Origin: Paragordius varius
Lineage: Eukaryota; Nematomorpha
Direction: 5' to 3'
Assembly (NCBI GenBank): GCA_964247055.1
Contig: OZ176057.1
Coordinates: 3,782,001-3,846,000, forward strand
DNA length: 64,000 nucleotides
The translations under genes were made by a program, and so were the position numbers. Positions 10,701 through 23,109 of the stretch are shown here, piece after piece. The stretch's first letter is position 1; every line of letters starts with the position of its first letter. The notes beneath the pieces are model-generated. The model did not search any database. It was given only the letters and a program-made list of their open reading frames with translations, and was not told where the DNA came from.

Positions 10701-13700
10701 TTAATTTTCGAAATTTTGAGTTTAATGTTAAATCGGGGCCAAAAATTATCGATAAACTCTAATAGAAAAAAATTCTTCCATGCTAGACCAATTTTCTTTT
10801 CAGATATATTAATTATGTATTTTAATGACATAAATTTTAAATTTACAAGAATGGCAGTTAAAAAAAAGTTAAAATTTGTTGTCTAGTGTAATTATAAAGA
10901 TATACCATTTACAGTTCAAATTCACCCTCGAACAATTCAAATTTACCCTAAAAAAGAATTATGTGTTTTCGAATTATTATATTTTTTTTTAATATAAAAT
11001 GCATCTTTATGGCATAGTTTATTATTTTTTCCGTTTTGATTTAATTTTATTTTTTTCTAATATATTAAAATAGGTAATTTTCAATTTTAATAAATAATTT
11101 ATATGTGGGTGAATTTGATTTGTTCAAAGGTGAATTTTAATTGTTCAAGGGTAAATTTGAATTGTTTAAGGGTGAATTTTAATTGTAAATGGTATATATG
11201 CGAATATTCGATGGCCTAAATAATATAGAGTTGTATAAAATTATTCCTTTTTTGTCAAAGATTTAACCTTTCTTATTTCTATTATTTCAACAATTTCAAA
11301 ACATAATTTTGAAGACTTTCAAATCCAAAAAGATTGAATTGTTATCCAATTTTCCAAAAATAATTATCAAAACTTTATAAAAATAATTAATTTTCAAAAA
11401 ATTTCAATTCAGCTTGAGTGGACATATCCAAATATTTCTTTCAATGGCATTTGCGGTGAAACATATAAAACCTTTAAATAGTAAATGAAAAAAATATAGT
11501 TTACCAAAAAATCTAAACTCTATTAAACATTTTGTCAAAAATAAGTTTTAACATTTTTTATAATGCCATCTTTAACCTTCTAAAAAAACTTATTTATCTT
11601 AAGAGAATAGATTCATATTTCTATTAAGAGATGGCGTCTAAAGTGATGTAAATTTACTTTATGTCGCAAAAAATTCTTAATTTGTCAAACTTTCAACAGA
11701 TTCGAAACAAAAAACCTTAAACCTTTTGGCGTCAGGAATAAAAATATTAAAATTTTTTGGAAATAAACTATCAAAAAAATTTAGTCTGAAGAAATAGATA
11801 TAATTTTCCTTAGCTTAGGAAAAAACCCATTAAAACACTAAAGGAAATAAAAAATACTTATTCTTCAAAATTCATATAACCATTTATGAAAAAAAAATTT
11901 TTTTTACAAATTTTTCTTAGCCCGAAAGAATAGATCCAACATTTCCTAGCTCAGGCTATGGTGTCCGGAGTGATGTTTGGAGTCTTGGGATAACTCTTAT
12001 AGAAGTTTGCCAGGGAACTTTTCCATACCCCAAATGGAGTTCGGTTTTTGAACAGCTGGCTCAAATAGTTCATGGACCAGCACCTCAATTAAGTACGAAT
12101 TATAAAATTAATCAATTAATGAATTTTAACTATATGTTAAAAACATATATATATGGCGCATTTAAAAATGTAGAGATATGTTAATTGAGAAATTTAAATA
12201 ATAATATCTGTTTTATTTTGTCAAAATTTTAATTTTTTACATTAGATTATGCTATATCAAAAACTAAATTTTATATTGATACAGTAAAAATTGGAATTAT
12301 AGAGATGGCAAAACATAAAAAATTCTAAAAACAGCCATACTGTTTTGAACAAAGCACGTTTAATTTTATCTAAAAAAACCTAGAGGATGCAATTACAATC
12401 AGGATATTTATTACCAATTTATATCTCTCTAGCTTAATGTGACCAGATAGGCTGTTTTTAGCAGTACAGTACTGGATTTTCAGATAAAAACTGCGACTGT
12501 ACTGCGCCCACTTTTGTACTGCTTTTTAAAATTAAAAAAAATTAAATTTTTATAAAAATATAAAATTTTTTAGAATTTGATATAGTACCTACTGTAAAAA
12601 TAACCCCATAATTTGTAAAGAAATGGTTCATTTCGCGGTAAAAAAACTAAGATTGGCCTATTTTTAATTGGTCAATATTTTATTTCTCCTCGAATTATAC
12701 ATAAAATTGAATTTTGGATTGGTCAAACCGCTTATAATTGCAGCCTTTCGCCCAATGGCGAACTATAAATCTCAAACTTCACCGTAAGATTCAGGATAAT
12801 GCCTCTTTCACTCAGGGCTTTCGCAAAAAAAAATGTTTGATCAAGGTTAGAAAGTTCATTTTTTGTTATAATTATCAAACGGAATATTATATAGAATATT
12901 GTTATTTCCTTAACTATTATATTTAAAATTTACTATATATGGCATATGATTTCGAAACAAATTTTTTTAGTAAAAATTAAAAGTTTTTATGTTTTTTATA
13001 CTCATTAGGTGAGAGGTATGATATTACTTATTTTTTTTAAACTTTAATTTTTATTAGTTTTCTTATTTTTTTGCATAAACAAATTTGAGTTTTGTTGAAG
13101 CATACTTCAAAGTATTTTGAAGCATGATGGAAACGGTATAACGCTTTAAGATATAAAAACTTTTTTTCTAAATAAATCGATGATGTTGAACATTATTATA
13201 GGTTCAGAAATTTAATTTAAAGGTTTGTTTGCCAGCAAATTTTGGTGAATTTTGTAAAAAAACAATTTTTATTTAACATAAGTTTGAAAACGAACGAATA
13301 TTTTGAGCAAAATTCTGAATGAGAAAAATGGTTAGCATTATTGAATTTTATTTATATAAAATGTTATAACACAACTAGGGTTGTGCATTTGACTGCTTTT
13401 TCAAAGTCAGGTCAGACCCGGTCAGACCACGGTCATGACCATTTTACCTAAGTAAATACCATGCGATATTGGATTGTGGAATTACTTCTGAATTTTCAAA
13501 TACCTCGCTTTTAATACTGGATATTTCAAATAAAATTTTTCCTGTTTCTTTTACACTTTATAAAATGTTTTTTTATTTTATTAGTTAACATATATGGAAT
13601 AATTGAATATTTTATAAAAAGTTGGATTGTTTTTTTCGAAATAATTGGAAATGCTTAAATGCTAATGTTTTAAGGATGAATGTTTAACATTTTAAATTTT

Positions 13701-16700
13701 TAAATAAGCAAATTTAAATATTTATATATTTTTTTATAATATATTAAAAAATAACTTACTATTTTTCTTCCAAAAATAATTACCAGCAATTTTTCAAAAA
13801 ACAGCTGAAATGACCATGGTCAAAAATTAAATATTCACTGACCTAGTCGTGACCCGGTCAAATGACCGGGTCATGACTTGGTCAGCATAACCCTAAACAC
13901 AACCGTTTATATCGTTTTCATCATGCCCAAAATAGTATCAAGTAGGATGCTTAAAAATTTTTTTGCTAAAAATTAAATTTTGAAAGTATGCCCTTTTTAA
14001 AAAATATATTTAGTCGATATCAAAATTTAGCATATAATTGAATTATTGCGCAATGTCGGAATTTTCGCGTTTATTTTATAAAATATTCCATTTTAAAAAA
14101 GCCAAAAAATTTGGGACTTTCAGCCCACATCTAAAAATTTAAAATATTTAAAAATATTGTTTTGCTTTTTATATGTCGTTTATGTTATATTTTAGTGATA
14201 TTTTTTGAAATAAAGCATTTAGTTTTCACCATAAAATGTATAAAAAATTGCGTACCTTTTGCAATTTTATAATAACTCGTGCACCATGATAATCCTCATA
14301 TTTACCTATCAGAATATATATTTCCAGGATAATTTTTTAACTGTGTAATACCATACTGATGGTGTAAAAACAGGCAAAATATGTTATTTTGTACTTCGTC
14401 AAAGTTTGAAATATCTGGTCACATTACTCTAGCTGAGAGAATATATTAAAAAACTAAGGTTTAAAAAATTGGACCCTATCTTTTGAACTAAAATATTTGC
14501 CATTTTAATTTTTACAATAGGGATAGAAAAGAGTATATTAGAGCCGTTTCTGTAAAATAGATGGCACAATAATTATTAAGTAAATGATTAATTTAGGAAA
14601 TTATAAAAAATCATTGAATTGGTTGGTTTGAATAGTATGTTATAAGTAGGCAAGCCAATTGAAGTATATGGATAATTTACTCTCTTTTTCCCAATTTTTT
14701 TTGACTTGTGTCTGCATTTTTATACTTTGTTCATTCATTCATTCATGACAAGTATTACCAATTTTTTAATTCTGTTTTCAATGGAAAATATGTACAAAGT
14801 ATTACAAATTATAATCAAGATTTAAGTATATTTGCCCATTTCTTTTATGTGACAATTCACTAAATACTTCATAAAGATATATAATGTAAATCCTAAAACA
14901 TACATGTTAAATTCAATGTTTTAACTAGGCAGGTAGGCCATTGTTTTAGAATAGTTAATGTCATAATGCTTTAAATATCAGCGCATTTAGAATTTATATT
15001 TTAGAGGAGTTTAGAAAATTGTGTTTCAAAAACAAATCTGCAATTTATAACCCTAACATGACTTTATATTCTTTATTTAATTTAAAAAGTAATATTCTTT
15101 ACGTTATATAACTTTGAAATGAACTTGGCAGGAATGTATGAGGCATGTAAAATAAGTAAGTTTAAGAGGAAAATTACTTGAACTCTCATTAGTTCACGCT
15201 TTTTTTGCAGTAAAAATTAAAATTATATGGACAATAAGACAACCATACTTTTTTAAACTTCATTTTTAAAAAGCTATCCTATGTTTTAAATTGCAAAATA
15301 TAAAATTGATATGTATATTAGTTACACAATCATTTATATATTTTACAATTGTAATTATATAATATATATGAGAAAGATTAACATTAAAGGTATATGGTTG
15401 TCTTTTAGAAAAAATATTTGTCTTAATATTTTTACTTTTTGTCTGTATATTTTCAGTTTTTACTGTATTATATTAGATATGTTATGAATTTAAAGGAAAC
15501 ATACCTTTTAAACTTTACAATTATTATATAAATAAAATGGGTCATGTGTGTTGTACAAGTTTTTTTAAGCTGGTAAAAAAATTTTTTGCTTTTTTATAAA
15601 CATAATGTGTTAAACAACAATCCATACAGAAAATTGCAAAAATCCAGACAAATCCAACGATACAAATTGTACTTCAAATGGGTTTTCACCCCAAGATACC
15701 AATTCTATAACACCGGTGAATGAAAAGGCTCAAAATAATATTCATGGATTTACAAAAGCATCCCCTTGTAATAATTTTATCGATATAAAGACATCAGATA
15801 CCTATCATAAAAGTTGTTTTAGTTACGCTGAACAAAACATAAATCATTCTGTGATTATAAATGAAAACACCACCCTAAGTTTAAGTCAGAATCCTGAAAA
15901 TACGTCTATCTGCGACAATAATAAAGGGAATAAAGATGGTATGCAAAGATCTGCTTTTTCTGACGAAATTATTGATTTTGTCAATAAATGGTATGATATA
16001 ATTATGGTTTTATAAACATACTTTTTTTAAATTGATCAAGTCTTTAAAATAGACCTAAGAAATTTATATGGCTAATAAAGTTATTCTTATATAGATAATA
16101 TTTACATTATATTGTTTTTTTAGAACAAATATATTAATATGGGATAAATTATTGCATATTTTAATTTTGATTAAATTAAGCAGCCTTTTAATTGTACCAC
16201 AAAGCTAATGTCTGAAAAAATAATTTTTTTCCATAAAAATTTATAATATTTTATGACTAAATAATTATGCATATATTTAGTTTGATCAAGGATGAAGCCA
16301 AACGACCAAAATACAATACTTTACTAGTAAATTTTAATATTCTTTCAAGTTTTTTAAGAAAGTCATAAAAATATTATAAATAAATTTAGTTATTGTTAAA
16401 TCATATTTTTGTTTAACATTATCTATATTACACTAAATAATTTTTTTTATAAAAACTAAACTAATTTTTATCAATAAAATATATATATTTAAATTAACTT
16501 TTGCTGAGCAACATGCATTCATTATATACCATTTAGAATTCCACCCTAAAAATAATGTTTGTGTTATCGGGCTAATATAACTCATTATTAACATGAAATA
16601 TATTATGGCTTAGTATTTTATTTTTTCAGTATTATTTTAATTTTTAAACAAAATTTTATTTATGAGAATTGTAAAAAAATATAGGTAATTTTGGATTTTA

Positions 16701-17491
16701 AAAAATACATAATCTATTTTTTAGGGCGAATTTGAATTGTTCGAGGGTTAATTTGAATTGTTAAGGGATTTATTTGATCAGGAAAATAAATGGTTTATAT
16801 TTTTTTGTTAAAAAATGAATAAAAAACAAATTGTGGGAAAAAATATAATTTGCATCATAACCCTTTTTCAAAAAATTATGTGTAAATTTTTTCGATTAAG
16901 AAACGTATATAATATATTTCAATAATTACTCGGGATTTAGTGAAATTTGAAAATAATAATTATAAATCACTAAATTAATTTTGATATTATATGTATATAT
17001 AATAAATTTGGGAATATGTTACATCCTTGAATGGTTAATTATTTGTTAAGGCCTTATTTCACAATTATATCAGTCTCTAATGTGCAAAAGTGATTGATAA
17101 TATACCATTTACACCTGAAATCCACCCTTGAACAATTTATTATATTCCTAAAAATAAATTCTGTTTTTGGCCTAATATAGCTCCTTAGGTTATTGAACAA
17201 ATTCATTTTTAAAAAATATAAAAAAATATAAGTATTCTTTTTTAATTAAAAACACATTTTGATTAGGGGTAATTTGATTTGGATTGTTTAAGGGTGAATT
17301 TGAAATATAAATGGTATGTGTATATATATTTATATATTTTTCATTAGAAACATGATTTTATTATTCAACACATGAAAGATCATTACAAGGCTGCTCTTTA
17401 CTTCAAACCTATTATAGAGAGTATGGTTTTAGCCAATAGCAATACCAAAAGTGAATACACTAGTCATCAAACACCTAGTCCAAATTTTTAA
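7766..17491 (+). CDS. MAP2K4: MKK4 (MAP2K4/SEK1-type) dual-specificity MAP kinase kinase
   Basis: Phosphorylates JNK (and p38) on the T-x-Y loop in stress signalling. Exons: 7766-7902, 7928-7979, 8011-8124, 8195-8314, 8590-8709, 8791-8842, 9294-9421, 11921-12092, 15630-15990, 16281-16326, 17348-17491; total 1446 nt, 481 aa. The N-terminus has the MAPK-docking D-site KRKKLNIDF. The kinase domain starts EDLKDLGEIGRGSYGAV, with AVK lysine, IHRDIKPSN, CDFGIAG, activation loop DSIAKTRDAGCQPYMAPE (the MKK4-type Ser and Thr are both present), SDVWSLG and CLIKDEAKRPKY. The DVD-type tail follows (ALYFKPIIESM). Oddities: introns 1 and 2 are 25 and 31 nt, and exon 9 adds an Asn/Ser-rich insert of about 100 residues in the C-lobe between GPAPQL and FSDEIIDFVNK. 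ATG 7766 follows an in-frame TGA at 7763. ATG 7808 is an alternative start. Confidence 0.95.
9763..10888. mobile_element. CACTA-like non-autonomous element
   Basis: It begins CACTGGACAACAAATTT and ends with the inverse of CACTAGACAACAAATTT (one mismatch), flanked by TAA at 9760-9762 and 10889-10891. CACT-ends plus a 3-bp duplication fit CACTA/EnSpm superfamily elements. The 1126-bp interior has no long transposase frame. It lies in MKK4 intron 7. Confidence 0.6.
10903..11196. repeat. Family A foldback MITE, copy 3
   Basis: TACCATTTACAGTTC at the left and AATTGTAAATGGTA at the right, with three 21-bp units at the right end. It sits 14 bp downstream of the CACTA-like element in MKK4 intron 7. 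Confidence 0.75.
12435..14426. mobile_element. Non-autonomous hAT element with perfect 8-bp target duplication
   Basis: The ends are TAATGTGACCAGATA and TATCTGGTCACATTA. The duplication CTCTAGCT is at 12427-12434 and 14427-14434. The 1992-bp body includes the 520-bp element at 13376-13895. A shorter sister copy is at 28709-30209. It lies in MKK4 intron 8. Confidence 0.85.
13376..13895. mobile_element. hAT-type MITE nested in the 12435-14426 element
   Basis: The ends are TAGGGTTGTGC and GCATAACCCTA, with duplication AACACAAC at 13368-13375 and 13896-13903. The sister element at 28709 lacks it at the matching point (ATAACCTCAACCG). Internally it has GGTCA/TGACC-rich repeats near both ends. Confidence 0.8.
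15205..15478. repeat. MITE of the TACAGTAAAAATT...AAAAGACAACCATAC family
   Basis: Inverted ends: CAGTAAAAATTAAAATTATA...GACAACCATACTTTTT and TATGGTTGTCTTTTAGAAA...TTTTTACTGTA. Other copies are at 23817, 25800 and 58017. Confidence 0.6.
16527..16796. repeat. Family A foldback MITE, copy 4
   Basis: TACCATTTAGAATTCCACCC at the left; GAGGGTTAATTTGAATTG and AAATGGTTTATA at the right. It is degenerate and lies in MKK4 intron 10. Confidence 0.55.
17103..17316. repeat. Family A foldback MITE, copy 5
   Basis: TACCATTTACACCTG at the left and AAATATAAATGGTA at the right, with one unit per end. It lies just upstream of the last MKK4 exon. Confidence 0.6.
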
Positions 17492-19780
17492 TCCTTTTTA
17501 CCATTCCTGTGCATAATTTATTTATCAATTTATCACATACATTCAATTTTTTATACAGATTTTTAAATCTATATAAAATATGTTAAAAGCTTTTTTTGTC
17601 GTCGATTCGATTTTTCGTTATCAAATTGTGTTGTGCGTAAAATTTTGCATTTTAGCTTTAATTTTTATGCTACTGTTCAAAAATTAAAATGCTCACAAAA
17701 AATATTTATAATTATTATTTAATGTATGAAATACATAATAATGTCTGGTCATAATTGAATATATTCTTATTAATATACATTCTCATATACCAAATATAAA
17801 TAGTTTTGATATAGTTTATTTTATCTGAAATGTTGATATGAGAGTCATATTTTGGGGGCTGTTTTTGAATTATAATGTGTTGAACAGATTTAAAAAATAT
17901 TCTTTTATGTTGGTTTTCTTAATTAAACTTCCTTATTTTATTATTTAATGTTCATTTTCAATTTTTGTCAAAAAATGCAATATAGTTTAAGGGGTTATAT
18001 TTATTATATTTACATTATATTCATATTATATTCAAAATAGAAAAAGTCGACCGAAACCAAAATTTTACTAAGTTTTTAAACCATTCGTTTTTTTCGGTTA
18101 TTATTTCTGAAATTTTGTAGCTTGCAAATGAACTCTATTTTGAGAATAGTTTTAGTAATTTAATTATCAAACCATTATATCGTTTGAAAAGCTTATATTG
18201 TATAGCAGTTTTTAACTTCAGTTGTAAAAAGTACTTACCAATATATACATTTTGCCTGTTGTTTAACGATTAAAACATTAAAGGAAATAGTGATGAAGTT
18301 TGAGATATAAATGTTTTTACATTTTAAAACCTAAAGGCTTAAGGAAGTAAATTTTAAAATTTGGCCCAATATCTTAATTATTGTTTAAAATCGCTTTTTA
18401 AAGGTAATAAAATAATATTTTATTTTTCTAATTAAAACATATTGCAAATATGCGCTAATTTTGCGAGTTTCGATATATAAAAGTTATTATAGTTGGATAT
18501 AATTTGTGAATAGATTTTTAAGTCCTAAAACCAAAGGCACTCAAAGAATGCTACTTATCTATCAAATACCAAGTGTAGTCAGTAATAAGTCATTACCGGT
18601 TTACTAAGAGAAGTTAGAAAAAAGTACGCAGACGATAAATTTGATACGGATCCCATTTCGTTCATCTAATACTGAACTACAAATATTCTCAATTTGAATC
18701 AGCCAAAATGTAGTGTCTCAAATATGAAATTCAATCATACCGATTTTGTGTCCCAATAAACATTTTTGCCGGTATTGCTTTTCATATATTCTATCAGAAG
18801 CCAAAAGATGTTGAAAGTTATCGTTTGTTGATATAATCAATTGGTGAAGATGCTCGATCAAAGTGTGTGGTATGGTTTTTGAAATTTAAAAGTTCTGAGT
18901 GAGAAGAGTGAGCACTTTTGTGCACAACTGAGAATACGATTTCAAGGGGAGAAAGCCCATTTAAGGGCGGAATGAAAATTTGAAACGATTGAAGTCAAAA
19001 TCTTAAAATTAATTTATAAAAAATATTCTATTGCTAACATATATATCATATATTTTATGGATATTTTTTGGAATTAAAGTTTTAGTATTCATCAAAAAAT
19101 TTGATTTAATTCTGCCCTTTTACGATCTCACAGTTACCACAAAAGTTTAAAAAATTGTCTTAAATGAATCGTAGGGGCCAAAACCGGCACCATGAGATCA
19201 TGATACATTTATCTATCATATATATATATATATATATATATCATACATCTCAAGATATTTTTTATTCCCCCAATTTCGTGTACCTTAAAAATAATTTTGA
19301 ATATCCCCATTGAAAAACTTTTGCACAAACAACATATATTTGGAAATGAAACTAGGTGATTAATCAAACAGGTTTAATTATAACAAGATTCTAAGAGTTT
19401 TCTGAAAATTAAATTTTGACAGAGGTCGAAATGAATTTTTTAGGTAATTAACCATAAAATTATATTCATTTTGTAAGCGCATTCAAGGCTAACATTTTAA
19501 GAAATAGTATCTGTATATCACAATCAGCAATAGATGTTTAAATATTAAATATTTATAAATCTTTTCCCTGTTTTTTTGCTTAAACCATAGACATTTTTAT
19601 CGAGCTTTAGGTAAAACAATTTCTTCACTTCTTACTATACCATGGTTATTGGTTTAATATACCCATACAGCCAATATATGATTGTTACTGCAATCTATCT
19701 ATTTATTTTTAAAAATGGAAAGTGGTTGTTTTTTCCGGAAAACCGGTAGACCCATTCAAATCCAAATATCCAATAAATAT
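17492..19780. other. Intergenic stretch with no recognised gene
   Basis: A/T-rich sequence downstream of MKK4. A short (TA)n run lies at 19212-19240. No coding exon, RNA gene or clear transposon end was recognised. Confidence 0.5.
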
Positions 19781-19989
19781 AATCATTAATAAATGCCCCG
19801 ACAATAGCTTCGCCCTATTTTTGAATTAGGTCCCCAGTTCGGAAACGGTTTTTTTGAAAACACAAGTCCATAAAAATCATGTATTCGAGACAATTTTTTC
19901 TGAAAACGTGTTGAACCCTTTGATTGCAAATATGGTTTTTTTTACTTATTAATTGCGCCGAACATAGTCGGCTGGCTTTTTAAATTTAG

Positions 19990-21370
19990 GCCCTCTTTTT
20001 ACCCGCTCCCCCCATAAAATGCCATTTTTTCCAAAAAATAAAGTCCGCAAAAATAATTTTTTGAATCTATTTTTCGCCCAAAGTATGAGACCGTAAAATT
20101 TAAATGATGGTTCCAGATATATCCTGTTAAAAGGTAAACATTTCAGTCATGCGTTTTTTATATTGGCTGTTGGGTAAGGAGATATCCGCTAAAAACTGCC
20201 CCATCATATCGAAATAGCGTGCTTTTGGGGCTGAATTTCAGAAAACCTATCAGGCCATATGAGTAATCGGTGCTTAAAATATTACCCGTAACAAGACAAA
20301 AATATAGGCGGTTTTTTAAAATTAGTCTTTAAATAGGCCCTTCACGCCCTAAAAAGAACTATAATTGAACTATTATTTAATTTTGAAGCCTTTCTAAACG
20401 ATTAAGAACACATGGAATGAATGATGATTCCAGATATTCCCCTATAAGGGCAAAAAAATTCTCGAACATCTTTTTTATATTGGCTTCCGCCAACAACTGC
20501 CCCACCATATCGATACAGTGTGTCTTTGGTGGCAAATTTTAGAAATCTTATCAGGCCATATGAGTTTATAATTACCCGTAAAAAGTCAAAAATTTAAGTA
20601 GAGCGGTTTTATGAAACTACTCCTTTATTAGGCCGTTGCTCTGAAAAATGCGCCACGATAGAATAGATTTTTGGTTTTGAGGCAATTTCTCGATAATCCC
20701 ACGAGATAATATGGAATCAATCATGATTCCAGTTATTACCCGAATTAAGGTAAAAATTTTAATCCATTTTTTTTGTTTCGCCTCTGGTTAGGAGGCTACC
20801 CGCGTAAAACTGCATCAGCATATCGATACAGCATGCCTTTGGAGCCAAATTTCAAAAAACCTACAAATTTAACAGGAACATATGAAATCCCTAATATTCC
20901 GGATATTTCCCTTATAAAGGAAAAATTTTGCCGAGCGCTTTTTTATGCCTACCCCTGGGTTAGGAGCTACCCGCCAAAAACTGCGCCACTATGTAGAAAT
21001 TGCGTTGTTTTGTAGCTAATTTACAGAAAATTTATAAAGCCATATAAGCTAATTAAAAGCCTGAAATATTACCCGTAACTAGGTAAAAAGGTCAGGCGTT
21101 TTTATTAGCCGATAATTTGGGGTTTTTATACCCTAAAAATACGCCATCATATAAAGATTATTAAGTGTTGATGAATTTTTTGAATAACCCATGAGACGAT
21201 GGTAGCAAAGATGATTCCAAATATTTGGCTTATAAAGGCAAAAATTTAACTCAGCGCTTTTTCCATATAAGTCTAGGGTAGGGGTCTACAGGTTTAAAAC
21301 TGAGACGCCATACAAAAATGACGTGGTTTTGAAGATAATTTCCAAAAAACCTAAGAAGCCATACGAGTTT
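19990..21370. repeat. Degenerate ~300-bp tandem array
   Basis: The motif CCGCTAAAAACTGCCCCA, then a CATATCGATA block, CTTTTGG, and AAACCTATCAGGCCATATGAG, recurs at about 20178, 20487, 20790, 20961 and 21270, between stretches with GATTCCAGATAT and TTACCCGTAA. Copies are diverged. The ORF at 20773-21015 is a by-product of the repeat. Confidence 0.6.
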
Positions 21371-21710
21371 AGTTAAAGACATTTCTGGGGAATTGGTATA
21401 ATATAATTCTTTCCTTTAAAAAGGGACCACAAATAATTTACTTTTATATTCCTTGATTCCCTATCTGAACACAATTCCAAAATAAAACTTTCAACCATGA
21501 TATATAAAAACAAAAATCATAAAATAATTCCAATAATAGTTGAATATTAATTTAAATAAGGGGCAGTTTAAATATGGTCGATTTCAAGTAAACAATATTT
21601 GAGCCTATACAATAACCAGTAAAAGAATAAGTAAAGACATTATTTTTATTAAATATGTTTTTTATTTTTTTTATCTTCTTACTTATTGCAAATTATTAAA
21701 AATTATCGGT

Positions 21711-21749
21711 GATACCACGTCACACCGAAGCGTGCCAGGGCCAGCTAGT
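21711..21749 (+). mobile_element. Helitron-like 3' terminus
   Basis: ACACCGAAGCGTGCCAGG followed by GCCAGCTAGT has the form of Helitron 3' ends: a GC-rich short stem region, then CTAG-T. If real, the tandem array just upstream is probably inside the Helitron body. The 5' TC end could not be located and no Rep/helicase was found. Confidence 0.5.
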
Positions 21750-22153
21750 AATCATATATATAAATATATATATATATAAATTTATAAATAATATAAAAAA
21801 GATTTTTTTACATGCCATAATGTATTTTACATATTCCACAAAACAAAAAATAGGGATGTGGCACAAGGCTTAAATGGCAATATTTGTTTAAACAACCAAT
21901 TTATGTATTAGCAATGACATGCTTTTTTGCATGATCAAATTATATGGGATATTTTATATGATCTTTGATTTTTGCTAAATTATATCAATAAATTAGATAT
22001 ACATATGTGTATGATTTTATTAATAATTACACAGTTTTTATTTTTTGGCAAAATTTAAAAGCAGCGTTATAGATATAAAATTTATAGATCTAACAAAGCT
22101 CCATTGCAATTTAATTTTAAACTTATCCATATCATCTCTTTTAGAACAACTCA

Positions 22154-23040
22154 ATGATTTCCAAAACAATTTGCTTCTTATGGGCTTTAAGCCTCTTTGT
22201 AATAAATATGGAAATTATTAAAGGACACCATTACGAAGATTTTACAACAGTTACAAGTGATGGTAAGACATTTAATACTGATGAATGCACTGCTCAAAAA
22301 TACGAAAAACAAACGAATAGCCAGAATACTGAGAGCTCTGAGTTTTTGCAACAAACGGAAGAAACAACGCTAAATTCTGGTAAAGTTTTCAGTAACTTTG
22401 AGAAAAAGTAAATCTTTATAAAGACAAAACGTAAAAATGCAAAAGCATATGTTTTTACATAGACAATATTTTTTACCCTTGATGTATTATATATGATTGC
22501 AGTATAAAATTGAGTGTATTACCAATTTACATGCAACTCAAAAGTAGGTGATAATAGAAGAATTTAAGGTTATAAAATTGTTTTTGTTAAAAATTATTTC
22601 AAGGTTTTTGATAAATCTTATTTTTATGGCTAAATGATTATTAAAAAATCATTTTGGATTAAAATTGTTTATAGTTTTAAACCTATTAATTTAAATAAAC
22701 ATATATTAAGTTAACAACAACCAAATAAAATACTTTTTTACATTAACACATTTACGATCATACACAGCATTTTTTAACTAAACTCAATTCTTCAAACATA
22801 AAACTATTTTTGTTAACTTCTTTAAAAAACATTTTGTTTTCTTTAGCTAGTCAAAATATTAAATTACTTTAGAGATATTCTTTAATAAAAAAACTAATTA
22901 ATCCGGAAACTTAAATAAATTAATATTTATTCGAGGTAATGATTATGTGTGCTTATTAAATATTTAAATGCTTTAAAGAATACCTAAGTTTGAGAAAAAA
23001 AGGGTTTATTTGATTGAAAAGTCAGTTTGGTAGAAAAACC

Positions 23041-23109
<69 letters not shown>

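Noticed and set aside
9849-10886. Short ORFs on both strands within MKK4 intron 7
   Set aside because: They lie inside the CACTA-like element, show no transposase motifs and have the composition of random AT-rich DNA.
20773-21015. 80-residue ORF in the tandem array
   Set aside because: It spans two repeat units and does not persist in other units.
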